Of a DNA stretch of 64,000 nt, positions 24,417 through 31,964 are shown one piece after another. Both the position numbers and the translations under genes were made by a program. Positions within the stretch are counted from its first letter, which is position 1. Every line of letters begins with the position of its first letter. The notes below the pieces were generated by a model, which was not told where the DNA came from, ran no database searches, and saw only the letters and a program-made list of their open reading frames with translations. Source of the DNA: Salininema proteolyticum (GTDB lineage: Bacteria > Actinomycetota > Actinomycetes > Mycobacteriales > Micromonosporaceae). The stretch covers positions 310,001 through 374,000 of the forward strand of contig NZ_JBHUNX010000001.1 of assembly GCF_042685645.1 (NCBI RefSeq). The letters run 5' to 3'.

Positions 24417-25265
24417 ATGACCGACACGCCCGTGCTGCGCACCGCCTTCCAGCAGGCCGTCGCCGACTACTGGAACACCAACCAGGACGACCCAGTCAAC
24501 CTGCGCCTCGGCGAGGTCGACGACATCTACCACCACCACTACGGCATCGGCGAGCCCGACCTCTCCGTCCTCGAGAAGCCCGAGGACCAGCGCGACCAGG
24601 CCGTCATCGAGGAACTGCACCGCCTCGAGACCGCCCAGGCCAACTGCCTCCTCGACAACCTCGGCGACATCAAGCCCTCCGACAGCCTCCTCGACGCCGG
24701 ATCCGGCCGTGGCGGCACCAGCATCATGGCCCACAACCGGTTCGGGTGCACCGTCGACGGCGCTACCATCTCCGAGTACCAGGTCGGATTCGCCAACGAG
24801 CAGGCCGAGAAGCGCGGCATCGCCGACGAGGTCAAGTTCCACTTCAAGAACATGCTCGACACCGGGTTCGCCACGGGCTCCCGCCAGGCCATCTGGACCA
24901 ACGAGACGACCATGTACGTCGACCTGTTCGACCTCTACCGGGAGTTCTCCCGCCTCCTGCCCGTCGGCGGGCGCTACGTCTGCATCACCGGCTGCTCCAA
25001 CGACCTGACCGGCGGGCGCTCCAAGTCCGTCAGCAAGATCGACGAGCACTACAACTGCAACATCCACCCGCGCTCGCAGTACTTCAAGGCCCTGGCCGAG
25101 AACAACCTGGTCCCGATCAACGTCATCGACCTGACCGCCGCGACCATTCCCTACTGGGAGCTGCGCCAGAAGTGCAGCGTCGCCACCGGCATCGAGGACC
25201 CGTTCCTCACCTCGTACAAGGAAGGCAGCTTCCAGTACCTGATGATCGTCGCCGACCGGGTCTGA
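24417..25265 (+). CDS. Geranyl diphosphate 2-C-methyltransferase
   Basis: This 282-residue SAM-dependent enzyme adds the C2 methyl group to GPP, supplying the substrate of the neighbouring synthase. The SAM site is LLDAGSGRGGTSIM (about 90-103), followed by VDGATISEYQVGFAN and the metal/diphosphate region. The ATG has AAGGAGG upstream. It is the last gene of the 2-MIB operon and runs convergently into the TIR gene, 39 nt away. Confidence 0.95.
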   Translation: MTDTPVLRTAFQQAVADYWNTNQDDPVNLRLGEVDDIYHHHYGIGEPDLSVLEKPEDQRDQAVIEELHRLETAQANCLLDNLGDIKPSDSLLDAGSGRGGTSIMAHNRFGCTVDGATISEYQVGFANEQAEKRGIADEVKFHFKNMLDTGFATGSRQAIWTNETTMYVDLFDLYREFSRLLPVGGRYVCITGCSNDLTGGRSKSVSKIDEHYNCNIHPRSQYFKALAENNLVPINVIDLTAATIPYWELRQKCSVATGIEDPFLTSYKEGSFQYLMIVADRV

Positions 25266-25304
25266 CGCCTTCGACACCGGCCGTCGACCCGTTCGGCGGC
25301 CGGG

Positions 25305-27113
25305 TCAGACGTCGCTCGCGCCCGAGATCTCCCTCAACCGGTCGCGCACCTCGACCAGCGATCCCTGCACCTCGTCCAGCGCCGTCCTGAGGGTCGGCTC
25401 CAAGTCCCACGCTCGTTCGTGGGAGACCACGCCGACTCCCTCGGGTCGCACCGAATCGTGGTCGGTCAATCGCGGGTGCCATTCGCGGAGGAACGGGTGG
25501 AGGATGTCGACCACCTGGGCGATCACGTCCCTCGCCCGGCCGCTGTGCCCGGAGAGTCCCAGCTCGGTGATCGAGGATCTGGACAGGCGCAACAGGGTGT
25601 ACAGGGACTGCAGGGCCTCCGACAGGATTCCCGAGTCCCTCTCCAACCCCACGGTCGATATCCGGGTGGAGAGCTCTGTCTGCAAACGAAAGGCGATCTC
25701 CTTCTCGCGCTCGGTCGGCTCCAGATCGATCACTCGGATCCCCTCCTGCTGCTCCTTGGCTCGCCAGACGAACTCCTCGTACTGGCGGTTCAGGTCCATA
25801 CTACGGTCCGGGGCGGGGTCGTTCCGTTCCACGACCCGGGCGGCCACCTGGTTGAGCCTCCCCTTCTCGACCAGTCCGCGGTCCGACAGCCGTTTGACCA
25901 CGGCCGCCGACACTTCCACGTGGTCGAACGCCCTCAGCACCTCGTCCAGGTGCACCGGGTCGACCCGGTGCTGCCGGGCCATCACCCGTAGGACGTCGAA
26001 CTCCACCGTCGTCTCCGGCGGGAGGACTTCGCCGATCTTTCCGGCTATGTCTCCGGAGTAGCCTCCCGGGATCGAACCCTCCACTTCTCCCGACCTCGCC
26101 AGGGCCGAGTCGGGGCGGAGCCACTCCCTCAACACTGCCGGGAATCCCTCCGACGCCCTCATGCCCAACACGTGCAGTGTCTGCGGGTGGCCGTCGACAT
26201 AGTGGAGCAGCTGATCCGCCCGCTCAGTGCCACCGTACGGCGCCAGGACCGACTTGGCGTCCTCGAACCGCAGCCCCCTCACGTCTACGGTTGGAACGGG
26301 CAGTCGCACGGGCGTCCGCGATACCACGATGGCCGCCGCTTCGATCGGAAGCGCCTCTACCCACTCTCGCCACTTCCGCTGACGGGGTTCGTCTAGCACA
26401 GTGAGGGTTCCCGCCACATGGTCTGGAAGATCGTCGTCCGCCCAGCGGACACCCGCGGGGAAGGCGCTTCCATAGCGATGCGCGTACTCTCTCACCAGCT
26501 CCGTCTTTCCCACGCCCGGCATGCCCACGACGGCGGCGATCCGCGGGCTCGGGCCCCTCCCCAACACCTCCGCGTGTTCGCCCACGTGGGAGTGTAGGCG
26601 CCACAGTTCTTCTATGCGCCCCACGAATCCCGGTGTCGCCGTGGGCGTGGGAGGGAGAATTTCGCCCATGGCGCCGGTCAATTCGGAGACGTGGCTCCTC
26701 AGGTCGGCCAGAAGTGTGCGGCCGGGCACTGAGGTCTCGTGCGTCTCCCAGTGAATGACGTCCGAAAGTTGCGACAGGCCGATGTGGTTCCTCGTCGGTT
26801 CCGGGTTCACGATCAGCAGCCGACGCAGGCTGTTCCCCTCTTTCAGCCCCGTCCTGTAAGCGTAGTCGAGTTCCCACTGGCATGGTGTGCGGGTGGGGAA
26901 CGTTCTCGAGAAATAGGCCAGGACCAGGCGCGAAGATGCGATTGCTTCCTTGATGCCCTCCGAGATGCTGGTGAAGCCGGACAGGCCCGACTCGTCCATG
27001 AACACGCGGAATCCGTGGTCCTCCAACAGCGCCGCGATGGGGCGCACGTCCTCCCGGTCGCGGCGTGCGTAGCTGATGAATACGTCCCAGGCCGCTTCGG
27101 CGGAGTTCTCCAC
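25305..27113 (-). CDS. TIR / NB-ARC STAND protein with novel C-terminal domain
   Basis: In this 602-residue protein the TIR domain (about 8-145) begins WDVFISYARRDRED and carries CQWELDYAY with the likely catalytic Glu, a layout seen in NAD-cleaving TIRs. The NB-ARC-like NTPase has P-loop GMPGVGKT (197-204), Walker B-like AAAIVVSRT and a winged-helix part (to about 430). The C-terminal domain (about 467-600) shares spaced motifs EALxSLY, WHPRL, RPE and HERxW with the divergent gene at 27234. Start: GTG at 27113 preceded by AAGGAGGACC; the longer frame begins with a TTG lacking a ribosome site. STAND architecture suggests ligand-triggered oligomerisation and NAD depletion in phage defence; this is inference. 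Confidence 0.85.
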   Translation of the reverse strand: MENSAEAAWDVFISYARRDREDVRPIAALLEDHGFRVFMDESGLSGFTSISEGIKEAIASSRLVLAYFSRTFPTRTPCQWELDYAYRTGLKEGNSLRRLLIVNPEPTRNHIGLSQLSDVIHWETHETSVPGRTLLADLRSHVSELTGAMGEILPPTPTATPGFVGRIEELWRLHSHVGEHAEVLGRGPSPRIAAVVGMPGVGKTELVREYAHRYGSAFPAGVRWADDDLPDHVAGTLTVLDEPRQRKWREWVEALPIEAAAIVVSRTPVRLPVPTVDVRGLRFEDAKSVLAPYGGTERADQLLHYVDGHPQTLHVLGMRASEGFPAVLREWLRPDSALARSGEVEGSIPGGYSGDIAGKIGEVLPPETTVEFDVLRVMARQHRVDPVHLDEVLRAFDHVEVSAAVVKRLSDRGLVEKGRLNQVAARVVERNDPAPDRSMDLNRQYEEFVWRAKEQQEGIRVIDLEPTEREKEIAFRLQTELSTRISTVGLERDSGILSEALQSLYTLLRLSRSSITELGLSGHSGRARDVIAQVVDILHPFLREWHPRLTDHDSVRPEGVGVVSHERAWDLEPTLRTALDEVQGSLVEVRDRLREISGASDV

Positions 27114-27233
27114 GGTCCTCCTTCGGTCGGATTCTCCTGCGAGCTTCAACAAGTTATCCTAGCGGAAAGCCAGCTTCCGGGACAGAAGGTGCGAATTCGG
27201 CCGATCGTTCGGATCGGTGAAGGGACGGGATCC

Positions 27234-27788
27234 ATGCAGTTCAAGGTCAACCTCAAAGTGCCCTTGGTGGCTGGTATCGAGGGAACCTGGTCGCCCGGCA
27301 GCGACGAGCGGCACGCCGCCTGGGAGCTCTACGTCGAGATGGTCACGCGGGTGGCCGTGCAGCCTCTGCACGACCAGGAGGGCTCCCTCCGCGAGGCCCT
27401 GACCTCCCTGTACGAGCTGTTCGGCATCACCCGTCAGATCCTCATCAAGTACGGGCCGGCTGTCGCCAAGCCCACGAGCGGCGACATCTCGTTCGGGCGC
27501 ATCGCCATCGCCATGCTGAACGGCTCCATTCGCCCGCTGCTGTCCCAGTGGCATCCCCGTCTTCGGGCGTATGAGGAGACCCGGCCCGAGACGGTGGACA
27601 GCATCGCCCATGAGCGCATGTGGGAGGAGCATGGCGATCTGCGTCGCGAGTTCGAGCGCACCCGTCAGCAGCTCTCTGTCATCGCCACCCTCCTCGGCAA
27701 TGTCGCCGGCGTCGATCCTGTCATCACCGAACACCACGTCTCGCGCTTTCCCGCCCGGCAGGCCGAGCCGCCGCAGATCTCCGGCTGA
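27234..27788 (+). CDS. Stand-alone copy of the TIR-STAND C-terminal domain
   Basis: This 184-residue soluble protein is divergent from the TIR-STAND gene with 120 nt between starts. Residues 30-160 match the STAND C-terminal domain: EALTSLYEL (54-62), WHPRL (106-110), RPE (117-119) and HERMW (126-130). The WHP-to-RPE and WHP-to-HER spacings (11 and 20) are identical in both proteins. The N-terminal 25 and C-terminal 24 residues are unique. It probably binds the STAND protein through like-with-like contacts, as sensor, adaptor or inhibitor. No enzyme motif is visible. The ATG follows an imperfect AAGGGACGGG. Confidence 0.75.
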   Translation: MQFKVNLKVPLVAGIEGTWSPGSDERHAAWELYVEMVTRVAVQPLHDQEGSLREALTSLYELFGITRQILIKYGPAVAKPTSGDISFGRIAIAMLNGSIRPLLSQWHPRLRAYEETRPETVDSIAHERMWEEHGDLRREFERTRQQLSVIATLLGNVAGVDPVITEHHVSRFPARQAEPPQISG

Positions 27789-27898
27789 CCGCCGGAACGC
27801 GGCCCTCACTATGGCGTTGGCAACTCCCGCCCGCAGGCGCTCCGACCGACTCCAGGAACAGGGTGCCATTGACCTGCAGTTTTATAGAGGCGACCCGG

Positions 27899-27928
27899 TT
27901 GCGGGGCCGTAGAGCGACCCAGTATCAT
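27899..27928 (+). promoter_or_regulatory. Promoter of tRNA-Trp
   Basis: TTGCGG (27899-27904), an 18-nt spacer and TATCAT (27923-27928) lie about 42 nt before the mature tRNA. Confidence 0.6.
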
Positions 27929-27970
27929 GGTTGCTGTTGGTTTACGAGGCCTCGGCCGGTGGATCGACAT

Positions 27971-28046
27971 AGGGGTGTGGCGCAATTGGCAGCGCAACGG
28001 TCTCCAAAACCGTAGGTTGCAGGTTCGAGTCCTGTCACCCCTGCCA
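27971..28046 (+). tRNA. tRNA-Trp (anticodon CCA)
   Basis: A complete cloverleaf: acceptor AGGGGTG pairs with CACCCCT, the anticodon stem ACGGT/ACCGT holds loop CTCCAAA with CCA at 28004-28006, and the T arm has GGTTCGAGTCC. The CCA end is encoded (28044-28046). tRNA genes are common integration sites, and accessory genes with an integrase relic follow this one. The usual secE-nusG neighbours are absent. Confidence 0.96.
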
Positions 28047-28064
28047 CCATCTATCAGGGAAAAC

Positions 28065-28095
28065 AGCCGTTCTTTCGAACGGCTTTTCTATTTTT
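28065..28095 (+). terminator. Terminator of tRNA-Trp
   Basis: AGCCGTTC and GAACGGCT form a perfect 8-bp stem with a TTTC loop, followed by TTTCTATTTTT. Confidence 0.95.
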
Positions 28096-28425
28096 CACAG
28101 GTCTTCATTTTTGTTAAAGCGTTCGACGAGCTACCTGGCCTGTGGTTCCGTAAGACCGGTTCGAGGCTGGGCGGCGGATGGGCGGTGACCCCTCGATTTT
28201 GGACCTTCGTAGACTTCGATATAATCATGTACTAAAGCGGTATGATTCGCTGCGAAGTCCTGATGAATGCTGTGGTGAAAGCGCGGGCCTGGGCCATCAC
28301 ACTGTAGAACTCGACTTCAGCAGCGGTGCAGGGATATCCGAACGCATCACCATGACAGCTCCAACGGAGAACGGAGTGTTGGTCCAAATAGTGGAAGTCC
28401 AAAATAAAACAACCTGGCAGACGAC
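28096..28425. other. AT-richer gene-free stretch after tRNA-Trp
   Basis: No convincing gene is present. Base composition drops visibly compared with the rest of the window, and stop codons occur in all frames. It fits the left edge of acquired DNA next to a tRNA attachment site. I found no copy of the tRNA 3' end nearby by eye. Confidence 0.4.
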
Positions 28426-28992
28426 ATGTTGAGCCTGCAGCGATTCGAGGCTGCGGTCCCAGCGGTGGTGCCGTACCGTGCGGCTGCTCCGCGTGCGGTG
28501 CGTTGGGAGGTGCTGCATGCGGACCTGGGGGTGGAGCTTCCGCCTGATTTCCGTGCCTTGGCAGAGGCCTATCCGTCGCTGCTCGTCCAAGACTTTCTTG
28601 AGCTTGAGACGCCCGAGCCAGGGCTGGAGTCGTCGTTCGTGGCGGATGTTCGGGATCTTACCGTGATCGTCAAGGACCTAAGCGAAGCGGGCCTCGCCAA
28701 GGGATACGTGCCGTATCCGGAGCCCGGTGGGCTTCTGGGGTGGGCGAGGTCGAACTGCGGTGACGGTTTCTATTGGCGGACGTGGTCGGAGTCCCCTGCG
28801 GACTGGTCGGTCGTGGTGAGCGGAGAGAACGACGACTGGTCGGAGTACGCGATGGGTGCTGTGGATTTCCTTGCCGGGATTTACCGGAAGGATTTCAAGG
28901 TTGGGGGGATGCCTGAGAACTTCCCGAGCGACAATCCCGACGTGGTGGCTCTCTTAACCGGTACCTGTCAAGCCTATATGAGACGCCGTTAG
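28426..28992 (+). CDS. SMI1/KNR4 (SUKH)-like protein, copy 1
   Basis: This 188-residue protein is closely related to the next gene. LGVELPPDFRALAEAYP (about 36-52) is the SUKH-type motif (LG..LP.D...L...YP). Conserved YVPYPEPGGLL, FYWRTWSESPADW and AVDFLAGIYRKD segments follow. SUKH proteins often neutralise contact-dependent toxins, and tandem paralogues occur as polyimmunity arrays. No toxin is visible here. The ribosome site before the ATG at 28426 is poor, so the start is uncertain. Confidence 0.65.
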   Translation: MLSLQRFEAAVPAVVPYRAAAPRAVRWEVLHADLGVELPPDFRALAEAYPSLLVQDFLELETPEPGLESSFVADVRDLTVIVKDLSEAGLAKGYVPYPEPGGLLGWARSNCGDGFYWRTWSESPADWSVVVSGENDDWSEYAMGAVDFLAGIYRKDFKVGGMPENFPSDNPDVVALLTGTCQAYMRRR

Positions 28993-29097
28993 TGTGGTGT
29001 CGTCCTAGTGGTATCGGTGTCATCGCCTGGTGCAGATCTGCCTCGACGACCTCAAACCACCAATGCGGCGAATGGTTTATTGTTCCAGGAGACGGTT

Positions 29098-29652
29098 ATG
29101 AATGATTACTCATGGAAGACGAAGAGGAGCCTTCAGCTTCTGGAGTCTGCGGTTTCTGCAAGGGCGCAGTTTCGCTCAGCCGCGCCGCGTGCGGTGCGTT
29201 GGGAGGTGCTGCACGCGGCTCTGGGAGTGGAGCTTCCGCCTGATTTCCGGGCCTTGGCTGAGGCCTATCCGCCGTTGGAATTCGAAGACTTTCTGCGTAT
29301 TGAGTTGCCCCGGGTTGGGGAGGAGTCGTCGTATGTTGCGAGGGTTCGAGAAGCGTCCGAGATTCTCCAGGATCTGTGCGACATGGGTGATGCCGTAGAC
29401 TACGTCCCGTATCCAGAGCCTGGTGGGCTTCTGCTATGGGGGTCATCGACTTCGGGAGACTGTTTCTACTGGCGAACGTGGTCGGAGTCCCCTGCGGACT
29501 GGCCGATCGTAGTCATGGGGGAGAACGGTGACTGGTCGGAGCACGTGATCGGTGTCGTGGATTTTCTTGCCGCGATTTACCGGAAAGATGTCCTACCTCC
29601 CGGTATGCCCGAGAACTTCCCAAGTGACTATCCCGATGTGGTAGCGCTATGA
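29098..29652 (+). CDS. SMI1/KNR4 (SUKH)-like protein, copy 2
   Basis: This 184-residue paralogue of the preceding gene keeps the same motif order and the same central WSESPADW and GMPENFPSD segments. An 80-nt core around 29200-29280 is over 90% identical in DNA to 28490-28570 by eye, pointing to a fairly recent duplication. CAGGAGAC precedes the ATG. Presumed role: immunity protein, by family. Its stop overlaps a possible 63-codon frame (29649-29840) that I do not consider a gene. Confidence 0.68.
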   Translation: MNDYSWKTKRSLQLLESAVSARAQFRSAAPRAVRWEVLHAALGVELPPDFRALAEAYPPLEFEDFLRIELPRVGEESSYVARVREASEILQDLCDMGDAVDYVPYPEPGGLLLWGSSTSGDCFYWRTWSESPADWPIVVMGENGDWSEHVIGVVDFLAAIYRKDVLPPGMPENFPSDYPDVVAL

Positions 29653-29912
29653 ACCGCCGAGGCGCGCGGAAGGACCTCTCCGCGGTTCGAGCCTCCGCAA
29701 ATTCGGGCTGTCGAAATGTAGTGATTGGGTACGAGGCTGTACGGCAGCTGGACGCAGACTCCCGTCGATTATGGACTGCCATGATCATCGATATAATAAG
29801 ACCGGTGGCGACCAGTGCGAACGTATTCGGCTCGGCCTGATCGACTCGTCCTCCCTACGGTCGCCAAGACCGTTGCGCCATGCTCGAGACGACTGATACT
29901 GCTCTGGTAATG

Positions 29913-29957
29913 AATGAAGGGGTGCCATCGGCTCTCAGCCGATGGCACCCCTTCATT
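29913..29957 (-). terminator. Perfect 21-bp hairpin next to the integrase relic
   Basis: Arms 29913-29933 and 29937-29957 are exact complements with a 3-nt loop. On the minus strand the hairpin lies 16 nt past the integrase relic's stop codon, so it was probably its terminator. Confidence 0.75.
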
Positions 29958-29972
29958 GATTCCGTGTGTGGG

Positions 29973-30270
29973 TCAGAAGAAGCCGTCCATTTGGTCCTTC
30001 CGCCGTTGGTCGTATTCTTTAAGGACGCGGGAGTAGACCCTCTCGAGAACTTCGACGGAGTGGCCGGCCCACTCGGCGACCTGTTTCGAGGGAACTCCGT
30101 CGGTGCGGCGCAGCGAGACGCCTGACGAACGCAGATCATAGGGACGCCGCAAACGCGGCGCAACGCGTTCGCTGGGGGCATTCCATACTCGCGGGCGTGG
30201 TTCCAGACTCGCCGGAACGCGACATGGATGGCGTGGGCAACTGCGATGAGCCGCAGTGGGGCCGGTCTAT
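29973..30270 (-). pseudogene. Tyrosine recombinase (integrase), C-terminal relic with frameshift
   Basis: The minus strand encodes RRPYDLRSSGVSL, then VAEWAGHSVEVLERVYSRVL and a stop at 29973. These are the catalytic C-terminal motifs of actinophage/ICE integrases: DLRxxG (His of the usual RPYDLRH replaced by Ser), GHS and the nucleophile Tyr. Upstream, the expected FRRVWNHAREYGMPPANAL segment is in a different frame, so a frameshift near 30145-30155 separates them. No N-terminal domain remains. The catalytic-box His is lost and the gene is truncated, so it is inactive. It implies a former integrative element near tRNA-Trp. Confidence 0.75.
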
Positions 30271-30415
30271 CGCGCCGAGAGCGGGAATCCGTGGATGTTG
30301 TCCACGTAAGAGGTCGCGAAGGTACGTAGGTTTCAGCCGGCCGGTCAGGCGCAGATCGTCTGGGCGACGACGCACTGCGACCGGGAGGCGATCGGTATGT
30401 GATTCCTGCCGGTCG

Positions 30416-30991
30416 TTATCGTGCTTGCTTCATTTCGAGAGCCGTGATGGCGAACTCTGCGATGGTGCGCAGGTCGTCGGCGGTGGCCCCGTCGCGGGCC
30501 TGCTGGCTCATTCCCTGGAGGGTGGCTCCCGCGAAGCGTGCCATTTCGGGCGTGATTCCCGGGTATTCGGCCATGACCTCGACATTGTCGCTGCGCATGC
30601 CGGCCAGTCGGTCGGCCACGTGCTGGTTGGACTCGGTGACGGTCACGGCGGCGCTGATGACGAGGCAGCCGCCGGGGAACTGGCTCGACGGGTAGTGGTC
30701 GGCGGCCTCGAGCAGGAGTCGCCGGAGCATGGCCATCCCGTCGGTCTCCTCCTCGAAGACGCGGGCCATGAAGCTGCCGCGAGTCGCGTTGTAGTGGTCC
30801 ACCACGGCAAAAAAGAGATCCTCTTTGGACCCGAAGGCCTTGTAGAGGCTGGGCGGATTGATGCCCATGGCCCTTGTCAGGGCGGACATGGACGACCCTT
30901 CGTAACCGTGCTCCCAGAAGACGGTCATCGCCGCCTCGAGCGCCGCGGTGGTGTTGAATTTACGCCCCTGCCCGGCGTGTCCTGCCATCAT
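30416..30991 (-). CDS. TetR/AcrR-family transcriptional regulator
   Basis: In this 191-residue protein the N-terminal HTH (about 10-55) contains FWEHGYEGSSMSALTRAMG and NPPSLYKAFGSKEDLF. The C-terminal part resembles regulators with the SSQFPGGCLV patch seen beside dehydrogenase genes. It is divergent from the SDR gene across a 139-nt region with a palindrome, so it probably controls the SDR and itself. GGAG lies 5 nt before the first Met. Confidence 0.88.
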   Translation of the reverse strand: MMAGHAGQGRKFNTTAALEAAMTVFWEHGYEGSSMSALTRAMGINPPSLYKAFGSKEDLFFAVVDHYNATRGSFMARVFEEETDGMAMLRRLLLEAADHYPSSQFPGGCLVISAAVTVTESNQHVADRLAGMRSDNVEVMAEYPGITPEMARFAGATLQGMSQQARDGATADDLRTIAEFAITALEMKQAR

Positions 30992-31103
30992 AGAAACTCC
31001 GTTTCCGCAGGCCTCTTTGCCCGCTCATCTCTTATGGACGACTGTGTCGTCGTTTTAGCTTGCGCGCCTTGAAAAGTTAGTTTGTGGTATCCATCACAAT
31101 TCT

Positions 31104-31119
31104 TGTAACGATCGCTACA
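31104..31119. promoter_or_regulatory. Candidate TetR operator between TetR and SDR genes
   Basis: TGTAACGATCGCTACA is a 16-bp palindrome with one mismatched pair, 12 nt before the SDR start. Confidence 0.55.
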
Positions 31120-31130
31120 CGTATGCCAGT

Positions 31131-31922
31131 ATGGCAGACATGAACGAAAAACAACACTCGGACACAACGAAGATTGCCGTCGTCACAGGCGGAAGCAGGG
31201 GTATTGGACGCTCGATCGCACTGCGGCTGGGGCATAACGGCTGCACCGTGGCCGTCCACTTCGGTCAGAACAAGGACGCCGCCGAGGACGTCGTCGCCGA
31301 GATCGAAGCGGACGGCGGCCGGGCGTTCGCCTTCGGCGCGGACCTGGCCGACCCGGAGGTCGAGACCGGGTTCTGGCGGTCCTTCGACATAGCGGCGGCC
31401 GAGAAGGGCCTCGACGCCGAACGAGTCGACATCCTCGTCAACAACGCCGGCGTGACCCTTCGCGGCGCCATCGAGGAGATGGGAAGGGAGGACTTCCTGA
31501 CGCAGCAGGCGGTGAACACCAACGCCCCGTACTTCATCGTCAAGCGGGCCCTGCCGCGCATGGGCGAAGGCGGGCGAATCGTCAACATCTCCTCGGGAGT
31601 CACCCGCATCGCGTTCCCCGAGATCATCGGATACGCGCTGACCAAGGGGGCGATCGACGCGTTCACCCTCACCCTCGCCAAGCACGTCGGCCCCAGGGGC
31701 ATCACGGTCAACGCCGTGGCCCCCGGCGTGATCGACACCGACATCAACGCCTCCTGGCTGCGCGACAACCAAGAGGCACAGGAGGGCGTCGCCGCCGGCA
31801 CCGCGCTGGGGCGAGTCGGACAGGCCGACGACGTCGCCGGAATCGTCGCGTTCCTCGCCTCGGACGACGCCCGGTGGATCACCGGCCAGGTCGTCGATGC
31901 CACCGGTGGCACCCAGCTATAG
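31131..31922 (+). CDS. Short-chain dehydrogenase/reductase
   Basis: This 263-residue classical SDR has the NAD(P)-binding GGSRGIGRSIALRLG (about 20-34), NNAG (about 104-107), catalytic Ser of NISSGV, and Tyr/Lys in YALTKGA (Y-x3-K). PGVIDTDIN and the C-terminal GQVVDATGGTQL are also standard. It precedes the cyclitol genes by 42 nt and could oxidise or reduce a cyclitol ketone. The divergent TetR partner means it may equally be a separate stress gene. Confidence 0.92.
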   Translation: MADMNEKQHSDTTKIAVVTGGSRGIGRSIALRLGHNGCTVAVHFGQNKDAAEDVVAEIEADGGRAFAFGADLADPEVETGFWRSFDIAAAEKGLDAERVDILVNNAGVTLRGAIEEMGREDFLTQQAVNTNAPYFIVKRALPRMGEGGRIVNISSGVTRIAFPEIIGYALTKGAIDAFTLTLAKHVGPRGITVNAVAPGVIDTDINASWLRDNQEAQEGVAAGTALGRVGQADDVAGIVAFLASDDARWITGQVVDATGGTQL

Positions 31923-31964
31923 ACGAACCCCTTACCCCTTTCATTCAGGAGTTGTACGAACATC

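Noticed and set aside
28178..28432. 84-codon plus-strand frame after tRNA-Trp
   Set aside because: Codon use is not gene-like, there is no ribosome site and it overlaps the SUKH-like gene start.
29649..29840. 63-codon frame overlapping the second SUKH-like stop
   Set aside because: The ATGA overlap is tempting, but codon use and composition look non-coding and no motif is present.
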